From: Gambelia wislizenii
Taxonomy: Eukaryota > Chordata > Lepidosauria > Squamata > Crotaphytidae
Length of the DNA: 64,000 nt
Assembly: GCA_030847615.1 (NCBI GenBank)
Contig: JAUMIR010000005.1
Coordinates: 238,986,645 to 239,050,644, forward strand
Reading direction: 5' to 3'
A model generated the notes under the pieces. The model was not told the origin of the DNA. It ran no database searches and saw nothing but the letters and a program-made list of their open reading frames with translations. A program made the position numbers and the translations under genes. Positions 27,401 through 41,216 of the stretch are shown in pieces; within the stretch, counting starts at the first letter, position 1; every line of letters begins with the position of its first letter.

Positions 27401-28284
27401 GGAAACTGATCCCCCAGAGCCTGCACTTGATTTGCACAGAAAAGAGCAAGCACTGTGCAGGAACTGAACTGAACTGTGAATAGGTTTCCTGAACAGCAAA
27501 TAGGCTTCAAGAACTGTGTGGTTTCAAAAACCTTCTAGCAATGGGAAGAATGTTGATAAAATTACTCATTGGTTTCTTTGAGAAGAAAATTAGTGAAGAA
27601 TTATATTCCTACTTCACACTATAGTGAAAGAATTTGAATTGGTTATTAGAGATTAGAAATCATGAGAGGAAAGGAAATTAGGTGACTGGACTTGCAGGCA
27701 TTTCAGCAGATGCAACTGCTCTGTGGCTGCCTCCCTTTGGCTGTTAATCACTAAATATGATGACTAAATGTGTGGCTGGGTGGGCAGGGCTGGGGGCATG
27801 GAGAGTGGCTGGCTGTGGCACCAAACAGAAAATATGGTGGTGGGTGGGTAGACAAGCAGGGCAAGAGACAGGTAGCAGCAACAGCAGCACAAAAATAAAA
27901 ATGTGGTGCCAGGTGCAGCAAAGAAGAAAGTAGCAGCAACAATAGTAGTAAGGCGTTTAGGCGCCATTGGAACAAGGTGATTTGAACTGGTTGCACTCCT
28001 TCTATATTTGTAACTCTGACACTTTCCAGAGTGCTATAGGGGAGAACGCTCCAAGAACCTCCTGCAGCCCAGCTAATATATCAAACCCAGCCCTTGACTT
28101 CTTTTTAATCTGAAAATTCCATCATGTCACTTCACTAGGCACCATCTTCTTTCATTGTGCTTGCTGGTAGCTGCCATTGGCTTTTCTGTTGAGGCGTGTG
28201 CTGCCATGGAGCTTAGCATACATCTCCATTTAGCCTTTATGTGATGCCTTCCTTTTGTTTCTGTTTAAATGTTATTGTATGTCT

Positions 28285-28316
<32 letters not shown>

Positions 28317-31300
28317 CTTCTTTTTTTCCCTTGTCTGTCCATGCTGTTGTGCTGACCCTGTCCTGGCTGCTCATTTTGTGCTGCCAATAGCATCCATAAA
28401 GTGCCCTCTGCTGACCTGAGGAGAGTTTCAGCTCCTCCCGATACCTTCACTGTGTAAGTATTTGCCTTTTCTTTCCCTACTTTTTAAACACCCTCTGTTT
28501 GCCTCAGCTCTGCCTCTTCTTATGCTGCATGGTGTATGTAGTACTAACCCTTCCAAGTGCTTGGCCCCAAACTTAGGACATTATCAGATGGTGCCAAAAT
28601 GCCCCGTTATTGCCCAGCCATCTTCTCTCCCATTCCTGCAACAGAATGGAGGTCAATGTTTGCATACTTACCTCCATTCTGCTGCAGGAATGGGCTCCCT
28701 TCCTTCTTTGCCAGCCAGCTGTAAATGCAGCCATCATAAGGCTGCTTTTATGACCAGACGGCTGAAATCCTGCTCGTTCTTGCAAGAGAATGAGTGGGAG
28801 GGAAATTCAAATATACCCCCCCCCCAGCTGTCAAATAAATAAATAAAAGGCAAAAATAAAAAATAAAAATAAAACAAGCAACCCGGAGAGGGGGGGAAGG
28901 GTGCCACTTACCTTGATGTCACAATTTGTGGCCAGAAGTGCTCAGCTTGGACCTCCTCCCCCATGCCTGTCATCTCAGAACAGGGACAGGGCTCCTTTTC
29001 CCACATCCCTGATTCTGTGACAGGCAAGGAAGAAAATGGAAAAGGTCTTCTATTCACGATGTTTCATCATGAATAGAATACCCCAGGAGCAGGATGGGGG
29101 CAGGGTGGGGGCAGGATGGAGGGGCTCAACGTCATCCAAAATGGTGCCCCTTTCTTGCCCCTGTTCCGTTCCTGCCCCGGAATAATTGACCCATCTGATA
29201 ATCTCCTTAATGTGTCTGGCAATGCAGTAACATGGGCCTAGATTTTTTTTTTAATTGGGAAAGGTCATGTGGCGTTAGGGTTGCTCCTTCCCACCCCACA
29301 GAACCAGGGTAGAATCTGTTGACAATCTGGTGGGTTAAGGACCAAGCCAGAATACCATCTGTTATGTTTGGGAGAGACCAAAGGTAAAACTGGTAGATTA
29401 GAGATTGGCAGAATTCAGAATATGTTGGCTTTTCAGAACATGGGTGGTTTTGTGGACCAGCTGGGGACATCTCCCTTAACCATTCTGGATGAGGCACTGC
29501 TTCCCTACTTAGTCAACAAGGTGACAGGACACAGTTTTATTGTTTAGGCAGCAAAATACTAGGTGGTGTGGTCTGCTATTCGTTCTTCTCTCTCTCTTTT
29601 GATGACCTTCTTAAAACAAGATCTCAATAAAGGGAATTCATGAACAACCGGGCCTAGTATTCTGCACTGTGTGAACTGAAGTGTACACTGAAATCAAGAT
29701 TCCAGAAATGAAAATGGAACTAAACCTCATTTGTTCTCTACCTCCTGGAAGAGAAGTTTAAATTCAGGAAGGAGTGCAGACTTCTTTTTGAAGCAGAACA
29801 TAAGCCATGGCTTGGGAATGGGCTGCAGCCACATTGTAGAAGACAGGCTTTGCATGCAGAATTGTCCAGCTTCATGTCTTGGCATCTCTGGGGAGATTAG
29901 GAAAGACCCCTGTTTGAAATCTTTGATAGTGCTGCCCCTCCGTGTGAACATGACTGAACTAATGATCTAACTCAGTATAAGAACACATATCATGTTTCTC
30001 CATGAAGCTCAGAGAAGCATTTTAGGCTCTTCCCCAAACCCTGTGAAGTATGTTAGTTTAGATTAGGTATAATGAATCATTCACACTTTAGAAGGTTTGG
30101 ACTGCAATACTTACATTTTTTCCTATTGTCCATGCTGCCTGGGGCTTCCGGAAATTGAAGTCCAAAACGTACAGAGGGCCCAAACCTCCACACATCTGGT
30201 TTAGAGCGAATGAAAGGCAGTACATCCTCCTTTATGTTTTCCAAGTATGCTTGTGCCCATGACACAGAGGGACATTATTTCCTTTCTTAAATGTACAGCG
30301 GAACAGAACCCAGAGTTACTCTTTCAATGCTCTTGAACATGTACTTTTCTAAATTAAAACTGCAGGAACCGTAAAAGCAAAAATTAAACCTAATTGAATA
30401 AGAATCCCGATGTTGTTGTCTCTGCTCTGCTCAAATTCTATTCCATCTTGGCCATCTCTTGCTTTTCTTCTTTCATTTCTTCTGTTGTCTCAGCTTGGTC
30501 TCCTGATCCAGATGCCTATTTCTCCTATTATATTTCTGTGTTCTCTTTCATGGTGCTTAGAGCAGGGCTCTGTACTGTTGTGAAGAACCATGCTCACTTT
30601 AAGAATATATGGTAGGACCCCCGTGTCCACAGGGGATTGGTTTCACACCTCCCCCCATGGATACCAAAAACTGCAGATAACAGCAAATGCCATTGAAAAT
30701 AATGGGACTTCTGGTTTAAAATACCATAGGGTTGCTTTGGAGGACCTAGAAAACATCTAGAGAGGATACCTCTCGAGACATTTTCTAGGACAACTCTATG
30801 GTAGGTGTGCTGTTTTGTGTCCTGCGGATAACTGAATCAGTGGATAATTAATCAGCAGATATGGGGGTCTTACTGTACTGTAAAGAACTCACGTCTCTGG
30901 TGATGGTATAGAAGGGGTGGGAAATGTGTGGCTGTCCAGAAGTTGTTGAACTACATTGCCTCAGATCCTTGACCACTGGCTGCTGCTAATTGGAGTTACA
31001 GTCTAACAACGTCTGGAGGACTACATGTTCCACAGCATTATATCAACAAACGTATGTGTGTGTGTGTATGTGTGTGTTTCTAGATGATGATACAAGAGTA
31101 TTGCTACCTGGATGTGGACTACAGCACTTGAAGATGAGAATTAGATGTAAGAAGAACAAAGGTGCTGTTTTATAATGTTAGACTCCAAACTTACAGTTTT
31201 ATACCCTCTTTAGATTGCAATGTGTATTATTTCACTAAGTTGAATATATGGTAACACAGCCCTGCTGTGTCTGGGGACTCTGTATTTGGAGCTCTGGCAT

Positions 31301-34300
31301 ACTCTCACCCCCCCCCAACATATCCTGCACTGAAGGAATACGGTGTTTGCTCCCAGTTGAAATTTGCTTGCCAAAGTGACAGCTCCATTTTGCTTCACAA
31401 TACAGCTTGCCCTGGAACTGATTTCTGAGCCACTTGACCTCCCTGTTTGGTTTCTTGAACATTTTTAACATCCCTGTTTATTTCAGATGTTGGGTCAATG
31501 CATGAAGACAGTAGCGGGTTTTGGTTTTATTGCTATTTTTTTACAAAGGGACCTAAACTAATTTGTTAGTCAAAGATATTCTGTATCTCCAGATCTGAAA
31601 AGAATAGATTAATCAGGCAACTGTACAATGACTGACAATTAGTATGTCTGATAAATTAAAGCACAAACCCAAGGGGCACTACAGAAATTGGATCTGAAAT
31701 GCTTGTTGCTTAGAGATTGAAATTCCAGCTTGGCAATGTGTGTTGTTTCTGAAATCCTGTTTGGAACAATATGGCAGATTCAGCTCTGAGGAAGAGGAGT
31801 GGTGGTAGATAACCTTCAAATGTCAAAAGTCCACATATGGAATTAGCCTTACATTTTGGACAATGAAGGCTTTAAATCATTGACCAGAGTTCTCTTTCAT
31901 TAATTGGCATGTCTGAATCTGAAATTAGGCTGGCATTTCAAGTTGGCATGAAAAACACACACATCATATAAAGTTATTTACCTATGGATCAAATGCTTGT
32001 GCATCCATTTTTCTCAAGTTTTGGCTGATAAAAGACAAAAACAATCTTATTCATCATTGCTGACCACACATGAAGAGCCTTGCTACACTCACAAAAATGT
32101 GATGTGCATGCTAGCTCAAGGTGCTAATTGTTTCATAATAAACATTTATCACATACATGTTTTCTTCTATTTACATTCTAGGCAGGGAACAGTAATGGGT
32201 TGTATCTGGTCCTATAGAGACTCTGGGAATTGGAGATTTTAATGTGATTTACATCTCAAAAGGATGACACAAGAAAGGAAATTACCACTAATTTCTGAAG
32301 TAGACAATATTAATTATTCATATGAATGCCCCAAGTCCCCCAAACACATGATACTTTGCTACCTTGCTGAGGTCACTATTATTCCCAAGAGACCAGCCAG
32401 GATAGCTACAAGATAGATCTATTGGTGGATCTCTGGGGATTTGCAGTAGATCACCCAGGATTTTTTTACTTCCAACAGTTTAACAGACACAAAAATATTA
32501 CCTCCCTTTCTAAATTTGGTTGCTGAGTTGGAACAAATGTAAGGGCAGGAGGACCAGAAGTAAGTTTTTGTGTCTGAAAAGATTTCTAACTCAAGTTTTG
32601 TACTGGAAAACAAATTTCTGGGCTGAAATATGCTCAAAGGCTCTCTTGGTCCTTAATTTAAAAAGTATATCTCTTGCTTTCTCCTGAGCCACTCCTTAGT
32701 ACCTGGCTCCAGTTGGTGGATCTTAGAATTCTGGTAAAAAGCAAAATAGATCCCAGACATTTGTTGTCTGATCATCTTCTGGCCCCACATATTTGTTATC
32801 TGTAGAATCATACAGTTGGAAGAGCCCACAAGGGCCAACTTGCCCAACTCCCCTTCCTTGAAGAAATACACAAGCAAAGCACTCCCGACAGATGGCCATC
32901 CAGCCTCTGCTTAAAAACCTCAAAAGAAGGAGACTCTACCACCAGAAGTGATGAGAATTAACAAGTATTCATATCTTACCCTAGGTAGCAAGGAAAAAGC
33001 ACCAGAGTAGTGTAGCAGGAGTTCCTTTAGCCAAAAAATGTGTTGAAACCACCTACAGGGACAGGGCATAATTGCAGAGCATCCAGTACGTAAATACACT
33101 GATGATCCAAGAAGAGGGGAAGCTTATCCTGAAATGGTGGTATGAGCCCTCTCGCCCATTTGAATCTTGAGCCGCTAATGGATAACAGCTTATGTTTAAA
33201 CAAATGTAATTATATTACATAAACAGAACCTACAAAAATGTTGCAGCATGGAGTGCAGAGGTCAGGGTTCCTGCTGTTACCATACTATTATAAAATAATA
33301 TATCAATAGTGTCCCCTGAAAATGTTTTTCCTTCCTCATATGTTTTTCCTTCCTCATATTTGAGGCTTCTTGACTATCTCCATGATTCATGACCAGTGTT
33401 TCCATGACCCATTTTCCCAGGTTGGTACCTTCTAGGTGAGTCCAATGATAAATACCACCATCCCCAGCCAGCATGGCCATTGGGTAGGTGGGTGGGAATG
33501 ATGGCATTTTCAGTCAAACACATTTGGAAATCTCCAGATTGTCAGAGGCTGGTCTAATTGAAGGATGGAGGAGAAGAGACTCTGTAGTAGTGGGTGTATT
33601 CTCTGTGGGAATTTATATCTACCAAGTTCCATTTAGCCAATTCATGTAAGATGTATGAGTGATTAGATAAAATGAGTGAAAATGATTGTTTTGAAAGGGC
33701 TACTGATGGTTTTAAAATGGTAGGCTATATAGAATTCCATTACAAACTAAGTACAGCACCACAACTCAGTGGTAGTAATACACTCTTTGTAGTTCTGCGT
33801 AGCATAAATTTACATACCTATGAACTGGTAATCTTTCATTGTTTATTGTTTTCTTCTTTTATTTCACTTGTATTTTAATATTTAAATGTTGTATGCTATT
33901 GTGAGAGTCTGTTTTTAGACAAGCTGGTACAATGGGCTTTGGGGACAAATTTCCAGAAGCACTGGTTTGGAAGCATCGATTTTAAAAAATACCTCCTTCT
34001 GAAATGTAATGTTTTTTACCCTTTGAATTCCCTTTGAATTTCGCCATTCTTTTCTTGAAGAATGGTGATTTTCAGCTCAGTAATATCTTCAGAGACTGAG
34101 ATGTTCTTTTTTTTTGGTTGTTCTCTGCTGCCATTTTTTTTTTAAATGTCAGGCTTTTGTGACCATTTATTATTTTTGTGGGGACTGACCTGTTAGCCTT
34201 ATATAGACTGCTGAAATTGTTGGCAATCTGGTAATATTCTTCAACAAGCGTGTCAAAACTCTTGTATACAAAGCAAGTTCAAAAAGAGTACTCATGCATG

Positions 34301-37300
34301 AAATTTTCACACTAGAATTGATAAAAAATGATGAAGAGTCCTGTGTCACCTTAAACTCTGCAAACTCTTTTTTCTTTTTGATGTAACAGACTCTCTCTCT
34401 CTCTGGTTTTTCTTCGCAAATGAAGATTCAAGAAAGACTCATCCCGCGCTTTCTGCAAGCGCGCTGCTGACTAAAAAGGCCAATCCGAGATAAACAAGTC
34501 CGGTTACAGAAAGCACAGCAGAAGGTTTCCTTGGGTGATGTTTTTGGGTTGTGATCCTTTCTGCGTTGTTGTTTCTCTTCAAGGGCTCTGAAAGAGCATC
34601 GCCATATCTGACTTGACCACGCTGGCCCTCATGTAGCAAGATAATCATTTTAAGAAATTTGGGGGGATGTCCTAGTCTTTCCAGGATCTGCTACAGACCT
34701 TTTCTACTCACAGTGTCGAAGGCTTTGGTGAGGTCAACAAATGTTACATAGAGACCCTTGTTCTGCTCCCTACATTTTTTCTTGCAGTTGTCTAAGGGCA
34801 AATACCATGTCTGTAGTACTCCTATTGGCTCTGAAGCCACATTGGCTTTCAGGGAGAAGTTCTTCTGCAATTGCAGGAACTAATCTGTTCAGGAGTATCC
34901 TTGCAAGGATTTTTCCAGCAATAGAGAGCAGTGTTATGCCTCGATAGTTTGAGCAGTTGGAATTTGCTCCTTTTTTCTTGTACAGGGTGATGATGACTGC
35001 ATCTCGGAGGTCTGATGGCAGGTCCCCCTTCTCCCAGCAATTCACAAGGAATTCGTGGAATTTATCGTGGAGTGCATGACCTCCGTGTTTCCAAACTTCA
35101 GGTGGGATTCCATCAATCCCAGCTGCTTTGCCATTTTTCATCTGCTGTATGGCCTTAAGGGTCTCTTCCAAAGTGGGAGCTATGTCCAATTCATTTTTCA
35201 TTGGTTTTTGTATCATATGTTGGATAGCTGAGCCTTGGACTACTCGGTTGGTGCTAAAGAGACTTTGAAAATGTTCAGCCCATCGATTCAGGATGGAGGC
35301 TTTATCAGTAATTAATGTTTGACTATCTGTACTGTATAAGGAGCTTTGGACCTGATAAGTAGGTCCAAACACTGCTTTAAGAGCTTCATAAAATCCTCTA
35401 GAATCCCCCAGATCTGCACAGCATTGTGTCTTTTCTGCTATATTGATCCACCACTTGTTCTGCATGTCTCGGAGTTTTTGTTGTAGTTTACTACATGTGA
35501 GGCGGAAAGCTGCTTTTCTTACATGGCAAGTTGGCTGGGCGAAGTGTGCCTGGTGAGCACTTCTCTTCTTTGCCAACAGCTCCTGGATCTCTTGGTTGTT
35601 TTCATCAAACCGGTCTTGATTTTTCTTGTGGGAGAACCTGTGGGATTCTTTTGCAGACTGGAGGATACTGTTTTTGATATGTTGCCAAAGCACTGTAGGA
35701 GAAGGATCTGTAGGATGGTCTTCAAGTTTCATTTGTAGATTTGCCTGGAAGTTGTCTCTCATGGTAGCTTGTTGAAGATTGTTGACTTGGAGTCTCTTCT
35801 TTAAGATGCTACCCCTCTTAGGTTTGAACTTAAGATGAAGATTTAGTTTACATCTGACGACGTGATTATCTGTGTGGCATTCTGCACTGGGCATCACTCG
35901 GGTATGATGGACATCACGAATGTCTCTCTGATGGACTAGAACATAGTCAATGAGGTGCCAATGTTTGTAACAGACTAACCCTTGAGAAATTATCAATAGG
36001 TTCCATTTTATTCTTAAGAGCTCAATCAAGGCTGAGGTTTTCTTTCAAACCAGAGGTGATAAAGTAATATATATGTTTGCATAGATATCAACTGTATATC
36101 TTGCATTTCATTCATGATGTTTTGTACCCTGATTTATTCTCTCTCTCTCCCTCTTTCCCTCCCTCCCTCATGCATTCCATGCATCTGATGAAGTGGTCTT
36201 TAATGCATGGAAGCTTACAACACAACAAATCTTCTAGTCTACAGGGTGCCACACACCATCCCATAATGGTATCTCTTTATGCTATGAATTAGTAAAGTGT
36301 TGTCAAATAAAGCTTCACTTTTAGTGTGTATCACATCCAAGCTCTGACAATGAAATCTAACTGCAAGGTTAATTATTTTTTCTTTTGTCTGCTGTTTCCC
36401 TTCTCCCTATTGTTCTAAAGGCATGGCATTTAATTAGTTTTGCATGTTTATTCCTTCTTCAGGAGATAGGTAATTCATTAATCTGTCACAGTAAACATGC
36501 CACAAGGGGTTTTCAAATTTCTGATGTTTAATTTTGGGGGGATTTTTTAAAAAGTAGACAGATTTCTCCATGAATCATAATAGCGATGTTATAAATTCAA
36601 CAGTGTGGTGTATGTGTCTCTTTCCCCTCCCTCTGAATTTATTTTTAAATCTGTCAGAAATCTGTGAGTGGATTCTTCTCCTGTATTTTCATGTACATGC
36701 AGAGAAGATAAGATATGGTTCACAGGACTTGTAAATAATTGGAAGGAGAATAAGGGTGTGTTTTAATTAAAAGTTCCCTTCCAGCTGAATCAACCTGCTA
36801 TGGTGACAGGTTTTTTTGAGGGGGGGGGTTTGGGATGTCAGATTAGTGCTCTGGGGTCAACTGCTGGCATGGATGCCCTCATTTTCTTTTTGCCTGTCAC
36901 TGTAGGCATAGCCAAAAATCAAATGGTGTGAGTTTTTCTGACAGGTCTATATAATTAAACCGCCAGTGCTTGCAAAAACTACTTTTGTAAGGTTACAACT
37001 CCTGGAACTACTTCCAGTGAACATAGCCACTGAGAACTGTAATCCAAAAATGTAACTTCTCTAAGCTTGACTAAGCCATATAACCCCCTTGCCAATGTGT
37101 ACATATTGTCATAGCTTATTATCAGCCTTCAGTCTTGTGACCCCAAGGTCAGAAGCAGGAGCTTGGCCCCTAAAACAAAGTAAATTCAGGTTATTTTGTC
37201 TTGCTACAGTCCTCATCTGCCATGGCTTCAGATAAGAGGAGATGAAATTCAAGGGCACTGCGGCTTTCTGCACTGTCTTCTGGTATTATGGGTGGTAACA

Positions 37301-38709
37301 GCCTCCTCAAATGGATCCATCTCTTCCTTAGGGCATAACTACCATTGGACTAACTGGGGAATTGACCCTGCACCTAAAACCAATGGGGGCTGCACCATCA
37401 TTGGTTCCACTGACAGATGAGATGGAAGTGGCTGCACTTGGTGGAGGGCCTCCTTGCCCTTGGGTCCCCAGGCACTAAATTATGCCCCTGCCCCCTCCAG
37501 AGCTTTCCTCTGAGATTTCAAACTCTATCTTTCTTCTCATTGGAGCCTGGCTTAGAACTGTAATGGGGTCCAAAACAAATGCATATATTGCAGTAGCTCT
37601 TGGGGTGCTCATTCCCTTAGCCTTGTATATAAAAAAATGCACCTATATGGCTTTAACAATTCTGTGTGTGTGTGTAGAATGGAACCTGGATACTAGCACT
37701 AGGCCATGTTCCTTACTTTGATTCTCAGCAAAACAGAGAAATTGATGCACATGCAGCAATTTTTGATACATCTCTTGAAGAGTTGCACTCCCATACTCTA
37801 GAAGATACTGCTTTATAAGGCTTTTCACATTAAGAAGATTCAGGGCAGCCCCAATAATCACTCTGCCATTATAGCCATTGGCTTCAGAACATAAACTCCC
37901 TAGAGGAGAAGAGGACCAACATAAGTATTATTCTGAAGAACTACCCAAGAACCTTTGTGACTAGCATTTATAGGGCCTCAGAAGGGCTGTGCTCTAACAA
38001 GGTCATTTCTTCTGAGCTTGAGCAAGCAATATCCTACAGCTACCCACCTTGACTTGACCAGAGCTTATTGGATATGCTTCTACTTTCCCTGCTATTAGGT
38101 TGCCATTTAAGTTAGGGCAATTGCTGCAGCCTACTTTTCCTTTAACTGCAGAGCCTGACCAGAACAGGACATATTAAGTGCATGAAGTTCCCCATTTAGA
38201 AGGTGAGGTTAAGCTGCTTCAGTTTGCATCCCCTGCTGGCCTGAAAATCTAGATGGGAAGCAGTTATAGCTAGTTTAGAAATTGCTACAAGGGAATGTAG
38301 TGGTATTATTTGCTGGGGCAAAATCAGCTTCATATTGCAGTATATTCCCCAAAAGGACCACAGCTGTAGCTGGGAGAGGGGGTAAGATTGGATATGGCAA
38401 TGTTTCTGTGGACCCAGGAAGATGCCTTTTGTGACCTAGAAGGCTTGACAGCTCTTTTTGTTTTGCCTGTTACTGGAAGACAATAACCTGACCAATACCA
38501 TTCAAGCCTTGGTAGCCTTGAGATTGAAGTATTGTCATGGGCTCTGCCTGAGGCTATTCTTGAATATGGTTTGTAAATTTGCTCTAGATACAAAATGGGA
38601 TTACAGTACTCAGTGGCTGATGAATTTCAACTGATTTTCTTTTATATGTTTTAACAGAACTTAATTAGTCATCAGTCCTTTCTAGTCCATTCACACTTCA
38701 AATGGCTTG

Positions 38710-38747
<38 letters not shown>

Positions 38748-40628
38748 GGCTTTTCTTCGCAAACGAAGATTCAGGAAGGACTCATCCCACGCTTTCTGCA
38801 AGTGCACTGATGACTGAAAAGGCCAATCTGAGATAAACAAGTCCAGTTGCAGAAAGCAAAGCAGAAGGTCTCCTTGGTTGTTTCTGGGTTGTGATTCTTT
38901 CTGCGTTGCCGTTTCTCTTCAAGACTTGTTCAGTGTGAACTCTCAAAAAAAGGCTGCATCATTGTGGATAGTGTGTCTCCATGCCTCCCGATGTGAGGCA
39001 ACTCGAATGCTTTCATCAGCGCTGTATACACACAATCCTAAATATACACTGGACTGACTATGTGACGAATGTTGCTGTCCTTGAGCAAGCAGGGATCACC
39101 AGCATTGAGGCCATGATATTGAGAACACAGCTGCACTGGGCAGGGCACGTTTCTAGGATGGAGGACCATCGCCTCCCAAAAATAGTACTCTACGGAGAAC
39201 TCGCTACGGGTCAGCATAAGACTCTCTCTCTCTCTGGCTTTTCTTCGCAAACGAAGATTCAGGAAGGACTCATCCCGCGCTTTCTGCAAGCGCGCTGATG
39301 ACTAAAAAGGCCAATCCGAGATAAACAAGTCCGGTTGCAAAAAGCACAGCAGAAGGTCTCCTTGGGTGATGTTTTTGGGTTGTGATTCTTTCTGCGTTGT
39401 CGTTTCTCTTCAAGACTTGTTCGTCGTGAGTTCTCAAATAAGGCTGCAGCATTGTGGATAGTGCGTCTCCATGCCTCCCGATGTGAGGCCAGGGCGGACC
39501 ACTGTTGGTGATCAATTTGGCCAAGCCTGAGATGTTGTTTCAGGGAGTCTTTGTATCGCTTTTTTGGAGCGCCCCTCTTACGCTGACCCGTGGCGAGTTC
39601 ACCGTAGAGTATTATTTTTGGGAGGCGATGGTTCTCCATCCTAGAAACGTGCCCTGCCCAGCGCAGCTGTGTTCTCAATATCATGGCCTCAATGCTGGTG
39701 ATCCCTGCTTGCTCTAGGACAGCAACATTCGTCACATAGTCAGTCCAGTGTATATTTAGGATTGTGCGTAGACAGCGCTGATGAAAGCGCTCAAGGAGTC
39801 GTAGGTGGTGGCGATAGGTGACCCATGTTTCAGATCCATAAAGGAGGATAGACAGTACGATGGCTCTATACACACTGATTTTTGTGCTTTGCCTCAGGTG
39901 TTTATTGCTCCAGACTCTTTTGTGAAGTCTTCCAAATGCACTATATGCCTTTGCTAATCTGTGATCGATCTCTTTGTCAATCTTGGCATCTGAGGAGATG
40001 ATGCTTCCCAGGTAGGTGAACTGCTGAACGGACTTGAGCACTGATTTGCCGACGGCAATGTGGGGATGGTGGTGTTCGTCCTGTGGTGCAGGCTGGTAAA
40101 GAACTTCTGTTTTCTTCAGGTTGACTTCTAGCCCAAACAGCTCTGCAGCTGTTGCAAAGCAGGATGTTAGGCGCTGCAGAGCTCCTTCTGTGTGGGCAAC
40201 AAGGGCAGCATCATCGGCGAAGAGCAGCTCACGGACTAGATAGTTTAGAGTCTTAGTGTGAGCCCTCAGACGGCTTAAGTTAAACAAGCTACCATCAGTA
40301 CGGTAGCGTATATAGATGCCGTCGTCTTCTTCAAGCTCTGCCATAGCCCTTTGGAGCATCATGCTAAAGAAGATTGTAAATAAAGTTGGTGCAAGAACAC
40401 AACCTTGCTTCACTCCATTAGTTATTAGAAAGGGCTCTGAAAGAGCATCGCCATATCTGACTTGACCACGCTGTCCCTCGTGTAGCAAGATAATCATTTT
40501 AAGGAATTTGGGGGGGCATCCTAGTCTTTCCAGGATCTGCCACAGACCTTTTCTACTTTAAAAAGTGATACAAGGACTCCCTGAAACAACATCTCAGCCT
40601 CGGCCAAATTTGATCACCAACAATGGTC

Positions 40629-40670
<42 letters not shown>

Positions 40671-41216
40671 CTTTTCTTTGCAAACGAAGATTCAGGAAGG
40701 ACTCATCCCGTGCTTTCTGCAAGCGCGCTGATGACTAAAAAGGCCAATCCGAGATAAACAAGTCCGGTTGCAAAAAGCACAGCAGAAGGTCTCCTTGGGT
40801 GATGTTTTTGGGTTTTGATTCTTTCTGCGTTGTCGTTTCTCTTAAAGACTTGTTCGTCGTGAGTTCTCAAATAAGACTGCAGCATTGTGGATAGTACGTC
40901 TCCATGCCTCCCGATGTGAGGCCAGGGCGGACCACTGTTGGTGATCAATTTGGCCAAGCCTGAGACGTTGTTTCAGGGAGTCTTTGTATAGCTTTTTTGG
41001 AGCACCCCTCTTACGCTGACCTGTGGCGAGTTCACCGTAGAGTAGTATTTTTGGGAGGCGATGGTCCTCCATCCTAGAAACGTGCCCTGCCCAGCACAGC
41101 TGCGTTCTCAATATCATGGCCTCAATGCTGGTGATCCCTGCTTGCTCAAGGACAGCAACATTGGTCACATAGTCAGTCCAGTGTATATTTAGGATTGTGT
41201 GTAGACAGCGCTGATG

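Larger units (their letters stand above)
24561..34381 (+). other. DGKI: Giant DGKI intron, part 2
   Basis: Contains a tandem duplication, a DIRS-like remnant carrying a MITE, several further MITEs and an antisense CR1 end. 29210-30600, 31040-32800 and 32950-34380 hold no element I can name. 33336-33372 has two 18-bp units of TTTTTCCTTCCTCATATG type. Confidence 0.7.
34382..38711 (+). other. DGKI: Giant DGKI intron, part 3
   Basis: Contains LINE copy A (34393-35965) and an unclassified repeat (36170-36265). 36270-38700 has no recognised element apart from a possible fold-back remnant near 36970-37070. Confidence 0.7.

Noticed and set aside
28573..28842. Open frame over the left part of the MITE as a small gene
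   Set aside because: It lies inside an inverted-repeat element and contains no transposase motif.
34770..36029. 419-codon open frame as a possible host gene
   Set aside because: It carries endonuclease and RT motifs of a LINE, its first residues lie outside the 11-bp target duplication, and it is antisense inside a DGKI intron.
39259..40497. 412-codon open frame as a host zinc-finger gene
   Set aside because: The FADD motif and RT landmarks precede the finger, and other copies of the same sequence lie beside it.
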